In this document: piece after piece, positions 35,147 through 43,831 of the stretch | How positions within the stretch are numbered: the stretch's first letter is position 1 | Layout: each line of letters opens with the position of its first letter | Notes under the pieces: generated by a model | Databases searched by the model: none | The model's input: only the letters and a program-made list of their open reading frames with translations | Told to the model about the DNA's origin: nothing | Position numbers and translations under genes: made by a program | NCBI GenBank assembly: GCA_977006965.1 | Contig: OZ345372.1 | Location: 620,001 to 684,000 of the forward strand | DNA: 64,000 nt | From: Phymatolithon calcareum | Taxonomy: Eukaryota > Rhodophyta > Florideophyceae > Hapalidiales | Direction of reading: 5' to 3'

Positions 35147-35628
35147 TGTTAGGGTGCTGCACATCATGTGACCGTGTAGGGTCTCTACAGATATCATTAG
35201 CGGATATCTTTTATAACACCCCCGTATATGATTTCGTGTCTCCCGTGTAGGGGAGCACGAGAATTTACCATTAGCACTACAATACCAGCATATTCTCTAG
35301 CCCGATCTCTAACATATCGAGCCCGATCCGGAGGCTATATAAGGGAGTCCCGGAGCCCAGAGTTGTGGACTCCGCAAACTTGGAGCACGATAGTCCAAAC
35401 AGTTGGCCAAAGGCCAAGATTGGTATACCGGAAGGAAAGCGTCTGTGCTTTTACTTCCTACCAATCCATTCCGGCTCCCTCCGTCCTACGGAGGAAGACT
35501 AGAGCGACTAAAGTAGGCTGAGAGACTATGTTCGAACTATAGGCAGACCCAAATGAGGGTTGGCAGTAGTAATACACACACGCAATCCCTCGTGTAGAGT
35601 ACGCGAAGTACTACGTGTAGTCCTAACA
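35147..35628 (+). mobile_element. LTR-like sequence, possible solo LTR or terminal repeat
   Basis: The stretch starts TGTTAGG and ends CCTAACA, a 7-bp inverted TG...CA terminus as in retrotransposon LTRs. It contains a good TATA box (GGCTATATAAGG at about 35333) and later short direct repeats around GTACGCGAAGTAC. No 5-bp target duplication, tRNA primer site or polypurine tract was found, and no second copy lies in the window. It lies 95 bp beyond the broken end of the left COX10 copy. Confidence 0.35.
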
Positions 35629-35918
35629 CGAAGACCAAAACATTCAACCATTTCTCTAATCGCAGAGAACTCTATCTTCTAAATTCAATACAAACAATCA
35701 ACGGGCGCAAAATTAATGCCCGTGTGTGCACCGTATCATATGTACACGAGCACTGCATCAGATAGTGATAGAACGAAACGAACGAGCGATAGTGTCGGGC
35801 GGTTTCTTGCTCCGTCCGAAAGCGACACAACGGCTGGTCGCCTTCAGACGGCCTAGTTCCAACATCATGATAACCCTGCGCCTACGAGCAGTGCACACTC
35901 CGGAGAATCGGGCGGTCG

Positions 35919-36824
35919 TCAACGGCGACGACTTCGAGAGCGACACAATGTCAACATAGATGCTGTGCGCCTCCGAGCAATGTAAAGTCCCGAATTTTCG
36001 GGGTTTTTTCCTCGGCGACGGCGGGTAGAATGATTACTGGTGTACATGCCGTTGCAGTCACTATAAGGAAACTGCAAATGAGTAAAAGGAAACAAGTTGA
36101 ATGCCACAATATCGGGCGGTTTCCGCGGCGTCGGCAAAAACGTCTGAGTCACTGGGGCAGAATTACAACCAGAAAACTGCAGACTTTTTTCCGTGTGACA
36201 ACATTCGCCGCCGAGACTGGGCACTGTCTTTCCGATCTTCATGCGACGCGAGTCCAACTGCACGGGCGAACGGAACGGCGGAGACACTGGCGATACGGCT
36301 GAGGCGAATGACGTTGCCGGTTTCCGAAAAGAGGTTCGCGACGAGACGTACCTCGCGACACTAGCTGTCGTTGCCATACGTGAATGGGCGATGACGGCTC
36401 TAATCTCGGCATCGCGAGCAGCGCGGTGCTTCTCTTGTTCAGCGCGTTGCTGTTCGGCGAACGCCTCAAACTCGCACTTCTTCTGCTTTTCGGTAAGCAG
36501 AAACACTAGAACGGTGCGATGGAGCTCATAATCATCCTTGCAGGTCGTCCCTGGTCCAATGAAGCTAATGAGTGCAGCTAACATTTCTGAACGAGCGCCA
36601 GGACTCTTCTCCTTTTCTTCAAACCTTTCCGAGAACGATGCGCATGACTCATCGGCATTTGTCACGAGCTCGGGGTCGATCTCCCGCAAACGTTCAAGAC
36701 GTTCAAGTGTCAACGTCATGGCGAGCATCCGTCTGGATGCGGCAGGACGGAGACGGTGGAAACGACTGCCGATGGGCCTCAGACGAGGGACGATCGGCCT
36801 CAGTCGGTTGAGTTCGAACGTCAT
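35919..36824 (-). CDS. Hypothetical protein, 301 aa, in the segment between the B duplicates
   Basis: ATG start at 36824. The N-terminus repeats Arg-Leu-Arg-Pro units, and residues about 40-150 are strongly helical and charged (EKQKKCEFEAFAEQQRAEQEKHRAARDAEIRA), a likely coiled coil. The C-terminal half is Ser/Arg-rich and less ordered. A helical, charged first half is compatible with a Gag-like protein, but no diagnostic motif (such as a zinc knuckle) is present, so this stays a hypothesis. It lies on the same strand as the 901-aa ORF and about 280 bp beyond its 3' end. Confidence 0.4.
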   Translation of the reverse strand: MTFELNRLRPIVPRLRPIGSRFHRLRPAASRRMLAMTLTLERLERLREIDPELVTNADESCASFSERFEEKEKSPGARSEMLAALISFIGPGTTCKDDYELHRTVLVFLLTEKQKKCEFEAFAEQQRAEQEKHRAARDAEIRAVIAHSRMATTASVARYVSSRTSFRKPATSFASAVSPVSPPFRSPVQLDSRRMKIGKTVPSLGGECCHTEKSLQFSGCNSAPVTQTFLPTPRKPPDIVAFNLFPFTHLQFPYSDCNGMYTSNHSTRRRRGKNPENSGLYIARRRTASMLTLCRSRSRRR

Positions 36825-37102
36825 GACGACCCTTATGCGAAAACAATCGCCAAAGAAAACATGGAAAAAAATTTATTGCGCGGTCCAGCACTAAATTGCA
36901 ATTAAGAGGGTCTTCCCCTCTCTGTTCCGTGAGCACCTACAACCATAGGTGCCTAATGTCTCCCCCGGTAACCTTCGGCTCTCCCTGCCTTCTCTAACGG
37001 TTTAATCAATCTCAGGGTTTCTTTAGCCCAGCCGCTCCATCCAATCTCTGTCGCCCTTGAAACCTTCTGGGGTGCCGACACACGCCCCCTTCGGGCTGAA
37101 CT

Positions 37103-39808
37103 CTACATACCTCCCGGGTGTCCTGTGTCCTGGCGCCACTCCGTGAGTAGGGACAAGTTGCTCCCGCACTTGTCCCTGCGGAGTCGGTCCCCTCTCTTAC
37201 CTGACAGCTTTGTGCCGGGTACCAGGCTCGGGTTCGTGTCGGCTTGTGCGTCTCCGCTCCCAGCCCTTCTACGCTCCTCTCGGATGGCCTCCGCTTGTTT
37301 TCCCGTGATCTGCCGCCCCCAAATCTGCTCTGCCGCAGACGAATACCACGCGTGGAACTGGACAACCGCCCGGGCACCTCTCCCCGCCGTGTTTTCTGAG
37401 GACTTGACCGTTCCGACATCAACGCCCCCTTCTCGTGAGCGGGGGTCGCTCTCTCCCGGGCTTTTGCCGTTATGGACTCCCTCCTGGCTGCTACTCGCTC
37501 CTTCTCGGAGGCCCGGCTTGTGAGCTCCCCCTCCGGCTGAGTTCCGGTCGCCGTATTGGGCTTTCCCGCTGCCGTGACTGGCTGCAGGCTCGTCTTCCCC
37601 GCCCTGCTCACTGCTGCGGGTCTCAGCTCCGTGATGCTCCTCTACGCTCGCACCCGAAGCTCGGGTGGTGTTGTCGGCCTGTGCTGCTCTCGCTGGGGGT
37701 CCGCTGCTGCCGCCTATGTGCACCGGCGTCACCGTATTCGCTCTGGGGGCCGCTGCTGCCTTAGCAGCCCCCTTCGGCTCCTCTCGCCCGTCTTCGACTG
37801 GGCACGCATTGCTCTCCACCTGGAGCCGGTGTCTGTTCCTCGCCTCCACTCGCTTACCGTAATGGACCGCCGACTCTTGCTGACGTGCCTTCTTGAGGGC
37901 ACTACGTAACTGGTGCATGATGTTGTCTTTGTCTCCTGCTCTGTAGAGGTAGTTGACTATACTCCCCTCGGGCACAGCCTGGTCCCACTTGCTCTTAAGC
38001 AATGCTCTCGGCAGGTACAATTCTCGACCTCCCGTCTGGCCTGCCTCCCCTTCGGGGTCCCCCTGCGTTAGGATGCAGGCGAGCACAACACACAGCAGGT
38101 CAACTTGGCACACTCGCTCTTTCAACTTGGCCCGGATTAGGTTGAACCTTACCTCCAGGCTTGTCTTCCCCCTGGTCCACTCCGTTGCGCTGGCCCAGGC
38201 TTTGTCTTTCACCTCGAGTAGCAGGATGGGCCTGCCGCTGCTCTCGCTCCTGCCAACGGGGCTTATCTCGTACCACTTCTCAACTCCCCTACTGATCTTG
38301 AACCCTGCTGCCTGGTCCCCGCGGAGCTGTATGAAGGCCAGTCCTATCTCCGAAGCCTCGGTCTCACTATAGGTCCCGCCTTTCCTCTGCCTCTCGGGTC
38401 TCCTCTCGACGATAGACAACCCGGAGACGTAGTGCCAGACTGTGTCCTTATCCAGTATCTTAGTGCCGACCTGAACACGCCCGAGTCCAGTGAGCTCTAT
38501 TACGCCCCCGACCCTGATGTGCGGGTTCGACCTGATGGCTACCGTTATTTCCTCGAATAGTACAGCGTCCAGGAGCGGTCCGCCGCCGACTCCTTGCCTT
38601 ATCACAGCTTCCCTTTCCGTAATAGGCATTCTTGAGAAGCCGTACCACTCACCGTCACCTTCAAGGACCGCGGCTACTGCCCATCTGAACGTCTCGGGTC
38701 CATCAATCGGCCCGCCCCATCTGACCGGTTCCATCCCTCTAAAGAGCTCCGTGCGAAGTGCGAGCTCCACGGACAGCTGCCCTCCCGAGAGGGTAGCCCC
38801 CCCGGAAGCAGCGGCAAGAGACCGTGCTGTACATTCACCATCCAGTGGGACACGCCCCGACACTCGACCGGCGGGGCCCACTGGCACGATTGAGATCGAG
38901 CATGCCCTGCTGACTTTAACCTCTAACTCTTGCCCCGTGCACTGACCGTGTTTTGGCGGAGTCCCCCACTCGTTCTTTAGTATCTGGGCCACTCCTCTAA
39001 ACGAGGACGCCCCGACTGCAGCTGCCTTCAGCCTGTCTAAAGCATCAACGACCCCTCCTTGTCTCACCAGTGGGCATGATCCGATGGCCCTCAACAGGTG
39101 TGCCTTCTCCATCGCCTTAGTGACGACCCTGCTGGCCCGCATGTCTGAGTCAGGTGCTAAGAAAACAATCTCGCTCGTGCACCACACGTCACCCACGCCC
39201 GGCTCCACGACCTTGACCCGCGAATCTTCCCTGTTAAACGGGTCAAATAAGAAGACCTCATCTGTCCACCCCGGGTATATCCGCATGTTGACGGGGACCG
39301 GCCGGTCTGCATAGACAAGGGCGTCGCCGGCAAGTTGGTCATGGCCGGTGAACCTCGATGCACATGGGTTCGGACCCTCGAACCCTATCCTCCTGGATTT
39401 GATGAAGCGAGTCCATTTCTCGAGTACATCCCTCAGAAAGGGGTTAAGTATTAGCTCTCCGTACTTGAAAATTGCCTTGAAGTTCAGACACTTGATGCTA
39501 GATATCTTGTGGCCCCTCTGCCAGTGCCGGTCCGGCCCTAATCTCCAACACACCTCAGGCCATGAACGTCCTCCGGTCCCCATTTCCCTTACCGAGAACT
39601 CGACCGTCATGGGTGCGTCGAAGGAGTAGTCCGCATCGTCGGAGTCACTCCCGTGGTCGTCGATGATGAATAGCTCATCTCTGTACTTGTTCCTGCCGGC
39701 GCGCGTCTGCCACCAGTACGGTGGCTGCGTATCACGATACCTTTCTGGCATTTTTGGGCCGCGGTCCGCGGGATCCAGAAAACAGCTAATTTGAAATCCA
39801 GGTTTCAT
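37103..39808 (-). CDS. Large GC-rich ORF of unknown family, 901 aa, probably mobile or viral in origin
   Basis: An uninterrupted minus-strand frame of 901 codons (ATG at 39808, alternative Met at codon 20). GC content is visibly higher than in the neighbouring genes. Residues 1-650 look like a folded domain rich in Gly, Trp and Arg without recognisable motifs. Residues about 680-900 are low complexity (Gly/Ala/Ser/Glu/Arg). It lies in the 5-kb segment between the two GatC-COX10 duplicates, so it may have arrived with that rearrangement. A second same-strand frame (37611-37012) overlaps the 3' end. No polymerase, integrase or helicase motif is visible. The length and disordered tail could suit a capsid- or Gag-like protein of an integrated element, but I cannot name it. 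A host orphan gene is the main alternative. Confidence 0.55.
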   Translation of the reverse strand: MKPGFQISCFLDPADRGPKMPERYRDTQPPYWWQTRAGRNKYRDELFIIDDHGSDSDDADYSFDAPMTVEFSVREMGTGGRSWPEVCWRLGPDRHWQRGHKISSIKCLNFKAIFKYGELILNPFLRDVLEKWTRFIKSRRIGFEGPNPCASRFTGHDQLAGDALVYADRPVPVNMRIYPGWTDEVFLFDPFNREDSRVKVVEPGVGDVWCTSEIVFLAPDSDMRASRVVTKAMEKAHLLRAIGSCPLVRQGGVVDALDRLKAAAVGASSFRGVAQILKNEWGTPPKHGQCTGQELEVKVSRACSISIVPVGPAGRVSGRVPLDGECTARSLAAASGGATLSGGQLSVELALRTELFRGMEPVRWGGPIDGPETFRWAVAAVLEGDGEWYGFSRMPITEREAVIRQGVGGGPLLDAVLFEEITVAIRSNPHIRVGGVIELTGLGRVQVGTKILDKDTVWHYVSGLSIVERRPERQRKGGTYSETEASEIGLAFIQLRGDQAAGFKISRGVEKWYEISPVGRSESSGRPILLLEVKDKAWASATEWTRGKTSLEVRFNLIRAKLKERVCQVDLLCVVLACILTQGDPEGEAGQTGGRELYLPRALLKSKWDQAVPEGSIVNYLYRAGDKDNIMHQLRSALKKARQQESAVHYGKRVEARNRHRLQVESNACPVEDGREEPKGAAKAAAAPRANTVTPVHIGGSSGPPARAAQADNTTRASGASVEEHHGAETRSSEQGGEDEPAASHGSGKAQYGDRNSAGGGAHKPGLREGASSSQEGVHNGKSPGESDPRSREGGVDVGTVKSSENTAGRGARAVVQFHAWYSSAAEQIWGRQITGKQAEAIREERRRAGSGDAQADTNPSLVPGTKLSGKRGDRLRRDKCGSNLSLLTEWRQDTGHPGGM

Positions 39809-39935
39809 CCAGTGTCATAAAAAGAGCTTATTTTTGATCCACAGTCCATCCAATCCGTGAGTACAGAGCCTCCAATCCAGTCCAGTTCAAAAACCGGACC
39901 ACCTTTGCGCCATATCACCATCAAAAACATTTCCT

Positions 39936-40005
39936 CAAAAGTGCGAAATATGAAGAAACACTTTGGAACAAAATCCAAAGTGTTTCTTCATATTTCGCAC
40001 TTTTG
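39936..40005. repeat. Perfect 32-bp inverted repeat (6-nt loop)
   Basis: The left arm 39936-39967 is exactly complementary to 39974-40005, and the loop is ACAAAA. It lies between the start of the 901-aa ORF and the left edge of duplication B's right copy. A perfect stem of this length is either very recent or maintained. Confidence 0.95.
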
Positions 40006-40152
40006 TTGATTTGCGGCCAATATAAACTTAGATCCAGATTTAATCCGAAATATGATCTATATTTGTGCCCGAGATCATACATTTTCTGCTTGATCACGGA
40101 GGCAAGATCATCATCATGACGTTTTTTCCCGCCGAGGTGCACTTTTCCATCA

Positions 40153-40638
40153 ATGACGATGGCTAGTTTCATCTCTTCCACAGTATTCCGCCATCGGCTG
40201 TCGCACGGAGCGCGAAGGGGAGTATGCCTGCGCGTGCGCATGTGTACAGGCCCGGCGAACAAGGACATTGTTCGAAGAACGGCTTGACTGGCACATCTCA
40301 AAGTGAGCGATGAAGAAATCGATCGAATTGCACCTGATTTCCAAAAGATGCTTGGCTTTGTCGACAAACTTAACGACCTAGACGTCAGCGACAGCGATCC
40401 TATAACGTCCATTGCGCCGCTGCAAAATGTGCTCCGCGAGGACGTGCCGAAGGCGTTTCCGCATGTGTAAGTGTGCATCGTCCGATACGTGGGTGCATGT
40501 GCGTGTGATGTCCTCTAACGACTTTGAGTATATTTCGGGCCATGCATGCATATTTGGGAGCGAAGTGACGATATTGTGAGGGAGGCACCGTTGGCCAAGA
40601 ATGACTTCATAATAGTCCCAAAGATTGGCATCGACTGA
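40153..40638 (+). pseudogene. gatC right copy, nonsense-mutated
   Basis: The same two-exon structure as 33150-33635 is present (intron 40467-40580, donor GTAAGT, acceptor TTGTGAG). Codon CGA of the left copy, in the conserved R-T-A-R-L-A segment, is TGA here (40285-40287), a single C-to-T change that ends the protein after 44 residues, before the GatC domain. Everything else is close to intact, so the mutation is recent, or it is an allelic or sequencing difference. Confidence 0.85.
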
Positions 40639-40722
40639 ACGAGCACAGCAGCATTCATTGCATTGAGTCTCGCAGGCAAAATATTTATTATAGATTCGTC
40701 CGCCATTTTCTTGTTCACTTTC

Positions 40723-40793
40723 TGTGTCAGAGAAGCTTCTCTGTGACACAAATAGCACTAGAAACCTAGGTTTCTAGTGTTATTTGTGTCACA
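40723..40793. repeat. Nested palindrome absent from the sister duplicate
   Basis: Arms 40742-40767 and 40768-40793 are complementary over 26 bp with one mismatch, centred on CCTAGG. A smaller imperfect palindrome (TGTGTCAGAGAAG against CTTCTCTGTGACACA) overlaps its left end. The left duplicate (about 33715-33760) lacks the 33 bp 40736-40768, and the flanks are the same. Confidence 0.9.
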
Positions 40794-41230
40794 TCTGCCT
40801 GCCCCAGTACCGCCGACATTGAACACGTGCATGTTCTATTTTTCGGAATAAGTCGCTGGCTATCCTCGCGGTCCGCCTTCCAGCAACTGGTTTGGACGAT
40901 TCGTCGGAGTGCACCTTTTGCTTTTGGACGTGCCGCAATGGAAATTTTCGATGTGGATAGGCATCGAAACTGGGTTAAGAAAAAGATCATAATTCTCCTA
41001 TTTCAGTACATGCGGTGATGAGGGACATAGATGGAGATATAGGACGCCACAAAGCCGCCATCCAAACGTTTTTTAACGTCACTTTTGCGAAACCATCTCC
41101 CTTTTGATGTCTCATTTCTATCTCCCACAAAATTGTGAAAGGCGTAGGGGCTATAGGGGCTATATGACATACTCCTGTCCATGAAGACGACCAAATCCAA
41201 AATTGGGGCTTTATTACCCTACTTTCATCA

Positions 41231-42349
41231 CTACCGTGTTTTCGAATCTCGGACTTCGAACACAACAGCCGGTGCTCCGCACGGCACTGGCAAGAACGGA
41301 AACGGCGCCATCATCTCCCACGGTTGCATAATCCTAACTTCCCTATTCTCCCTATCCAAATTAGTAACCTCCCTTATCCGCGCCTCGACGACCTGAGTCG
41401 TAGAAGTCTTGTGCGCCATCATTAGGCATAGTACGACGGGGAGATGCACAATGGAAGCTTTAAACAGCGGTCTCGCCGCCATGGCCGATGTCGGTGCCGA
41501 AGCTAATCTGCGAGCACCCTTATACATCCACCAACTCAGGGCTGCATTTTCCCATGCGAAAACAGGGCTCGTCACATCAGCCCACGTGAATGCGGCGCCA
41601 AGCGGCAACAACGCTGCAGCAGTTATAGCCGCCCATCTCGCGTTCGCAACAGGATTGCTAACAGCAAGCATGCGCAATCCGCCAGCCGCATAATCCGTGC
41701 GCGCCACGACGGCGAGCGCGTGAAAGTGGGGAATCTGCCAGAGAAACAGGAGTCCGCCCAGCGCCCACGCTCCTCGTTCCCGCTCCCCTGCAAGTGCACC
41801 ATCGCTCGCGACGGCCCAGCCGAGCACCGGTGGGATGGCGCCGACGACCGCGCCCACCCATGTATTTACACTCGATATCGGCTTGAGCGGCGTGTACAAT
41901 CCCGCGTAGAGCGCGATATTCACGGCCGCCAGCGATGCCGCTGTGGAATTTGTCTCCGATGCTAATAATGCTACGCCTGCCGTGCCGGTCGAAAGTGCAA
42001 ATAACGCTGCATGGGCCAGCCCAATGCGTCCGGAGGGAAGGGGCCGAAGACGAGTGCGTCCCATGAGCGCATCGCTGCGGATCTCGTACATTTGATTCAA
42101 TGTGTTGGCACAAGCGCCCGCAAGCCAGGTGCCCATTGTCGTGGCGCCTAATTGGCGCCAGTAGGTCGCGCGAGATGTAGGTTTTTGGTCCGGAGAGGGA
42201 TCGTGGCGAAGGACGTAGCCGACACCGGCTGTGAAGGCCACTAGTCCACTTAGACGATACTTGGAGAGTTTTAGATAGCACGAGAGAAGCTGCGTGGAGT
42301 CCCGCGCGACATGACGTATTCTGTGCGCTACGCCGACGGCGGCGCACAT
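41231..42349 (-). CDS. COX10: Protoheme IX farnesyltransferase, mitochondrial (heme O synthase)
   Basis: 372 residues from ATG at 42349, single exon. The UbiA-type prenyltransferase signature is clear: NTLNQMYEIRSDALMGRTRL followed by RPLPSGRI (about residues 84-110), then AGLYTPLKP, NTWVGAVVGAIPPVLGW and WQIPHFHALA, all typical of COX10/CtaB. Several hydrophobic helices follow, in keeping with an integral inner-membrane enzyme. It transfers a farnesyl group to heme B to make heme O, the precursor of the heme A of cytochrome c oxidase. The N-terminus is short and only mildly basic for a transit peptide, so a more upstream start or a small exon is possible. A truncated, frameshifted duplicate lies at 34217-35052. 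Confidence 0.92.
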   Translation of the reverse strand: MCAAVGVAHRIRHVARDSTQLLSCYLKLSKYRLSGLVAFTAGVGYVLRHDPSPDQKPTSRATYWRQLGATTMGTWLAGACANTLNQMYEIRSDALMGRTRLRPLPSGRIGLAHAALFALSTGTAGVALLASETNSTAASLAAVNIALYAGLYTPLKPISSVNTWVGAVVGAIPPVLGWAVASDGALAGERERGAWALGGLLFLWQIPHFHALAVVARTDYAAGGLRMLAVSNPVANARWAAITAAALLPLGAAFTWADVTSPVFAWENAALSWWMYKGARRLASAPTSAMAARPLFKASIVHLPVVLCLMMAHKTSTTQVVEARIREVTNLDRENREVRIMQPWEMMAPFPFLPVPCGAPAVVFEVRDSKTR

Positions 42350-43207
42350 CGCGGCAAGTCCGCTAGGATGGGGTGAGGAATTTCGAGAATAGATAGATGA
42401 TGTTCCTTACTTCATTGCTCGCGACTGGGGAATCGCGATGGATCGGAGGCGATGAAAGTTCAAGAAGGATCTGGAATGAATCGTCGACGAAAGCGGTCTA
42501 GTGAGGAGCAGTTTAGGTGGTGAGGAGCAAATTTGTGATTGCCAAGGTACAGGGTTGCATCCCTTGGAAAATTTCGAAAAATATTACAAGTATTTCGGAA
42601 TTGTTCCATAATATTATTTCATTTCATTGTAAAATAAGGTATTATTGAGACATTTGGTAAATGGTAAGCCATTTTGTACCAAATTTTGGTAGATATTTGA
42701 GAAGAACTAGAAAGTTCAGTACGAATTCCATGATCATCGTGGAGTTGCAGTGCCGAAGCTTTGTGTTGCCATCATCTGCCTGTGTGCGAGTTCAATGAAG
42801 AAGAAAAGTACTGTACTGTTCCCATTTAAATTCGATGGTTCTTTTTCCTAGTTTGAACTTTTCTGTCGAGCAAAGCTCTCATTATATATCCGAAGATCTT
42901 AATTCCTTGTCTTTTCTGAGCTCCGAAACGACTAGGATATGCTTTTGTACGCAGTACTTTATCGTTTGCTTCCAGTGCATCACTTCACTGTCCGTGGTGT
43001 GCATCATCATGATTTTTAGGCAAGGCTATGTAAGCACTTTGAATATTCTAATAATTAGATTATTGGTTACGCCGCGATTACCTTGGATTGAGATGCCAAC
43101 TTAAGAAGGTCCGGGTCAGATGTTACATGCTCTGCAAAGGGGCAAGGGTTGTGCAAAAAATGTATAAATACCAAACGCCGCCGCGTTTCGTGTAAGACGG
43201 CGGTGTC
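42350..43207. other. Intergenic stretch between COX10 and tRNA-Met
   Basis: AT-rich, non-coding. A TACTGTACTGTT motif lies near 42807. The open frame at 42835-43104 is hydrophobic and short, with no support. It probably contains the COX10 promoter. Confidence 0.5.
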
Positions 43208-43306
43208 GTCTCGTTAGCTCAGTCGGCAGAGCGTGGGTCTCATAATGCAATATATCAGTAATCCCAAGGTCGCGAGTTCAAGATCCTGGAATCCTCGCAC
43301 GAGGCA
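43208..43306 (+). tRNA. tRNA-Met (CAT, elongator type) with two insertions
   Basis: The acceptor stem GTCTCGT pairs with ACGAGGC (one G-T pair), followed by discriminator A. The D arm is standard (GCTC, AGTCGGCA, GAGC). The anticodon stem TGGGT/TCCCA encloses CTCATAA with anticodon CAT at 43241-43243. A 16-nt intron (about 43245-43260) sits between positions 37 and 38, the canonical nuclear site. The T stem GCGAG/CTCGC is complete, but its loop holds about 10 extra bases (about 43280-43289, ambiguous by two bases); without them the loop reads TTCAATC. Insertions in the T loop are not removed by the normal eukaryotic splicing geometry, though similar ectopic introns are known in red algae. The body matches eukaryotic elongator tRNA-Met closely. 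Confidence 0.85.
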
Positions 43307-43314
43307 CTGTAAAC

Positions 43315-43321
43315 TTTTTTT
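43315..43321 (+). terminator. RNA polymerase III terminator
   Basis: A run of seven T starts nine bases after the tRNA 3' end, as expected for Pol III termination. Confidence 0.75.
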
Positions 43322-43831
43322 CGTTTGCACCTAGATTTGCGGTAAGATTTCGCGAGGAGCATCCTTAGTTCCACAGCAATCTGCGCAAGTGCGTACTGCA
43401 GAGACCTAGAGCGCTACTTTAGTTGCCCTCAAAATTGATTCGACGGCACTTTCGCACACGCCAGGGGGCCCCAGGCACTACCATAAAACCATAGACTGTA
43501 AAGATAAGTCCAGAGAGGGATGACGGCATTCTGGGAGCACAAACACTCTGTTGAAATGACAATTCCCGAAATCTTGAAGCAGAGAACGAAGCAAAACTTG
43601 CATGCAAAATTCTTCTTTCTACTTTACTGGCCGTAAGTGTATCGACGGACTGTCGAAGAGCGGCGCTTAACAGCCTGTCTCATAAGTGTTGTTTTATGCT
43701 TCTTTATCGGCCTGTCCCGAATAGCAATATATCATGAAAGGCCTAACAGACAGCATAGCGCGAAATTCGGAACGAGTTAGCAAACATACAAAATAGCCGC
43801 ACCGCAATTGCAACAACAAAGAAGCTCAAAC

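Larger units (their letters stand above)
40051..42067. repeat. Segmental duplication B, right copy (2.0 kb)
   Basis: This is the partner of 33048-35052. Its right side continues without a break into the COX10 N-terminus. It carries a 33-bp palindromic insertion (40736-40768) and small indels absent from the left copy. Confidence 0.95.

Noticed and set aside
37012-37611. A 199-codon same-strand frame overlapping the 3' end of the 901-aa ORF, which could suggest a viral-type frameshifted second product
   Set aside because: It is low-complexity Arg/Ser/Gly sequence with no polymerase-like motif, and long open frames on alternative phases are expected in GC-rich DNA. No slippery site was evident.
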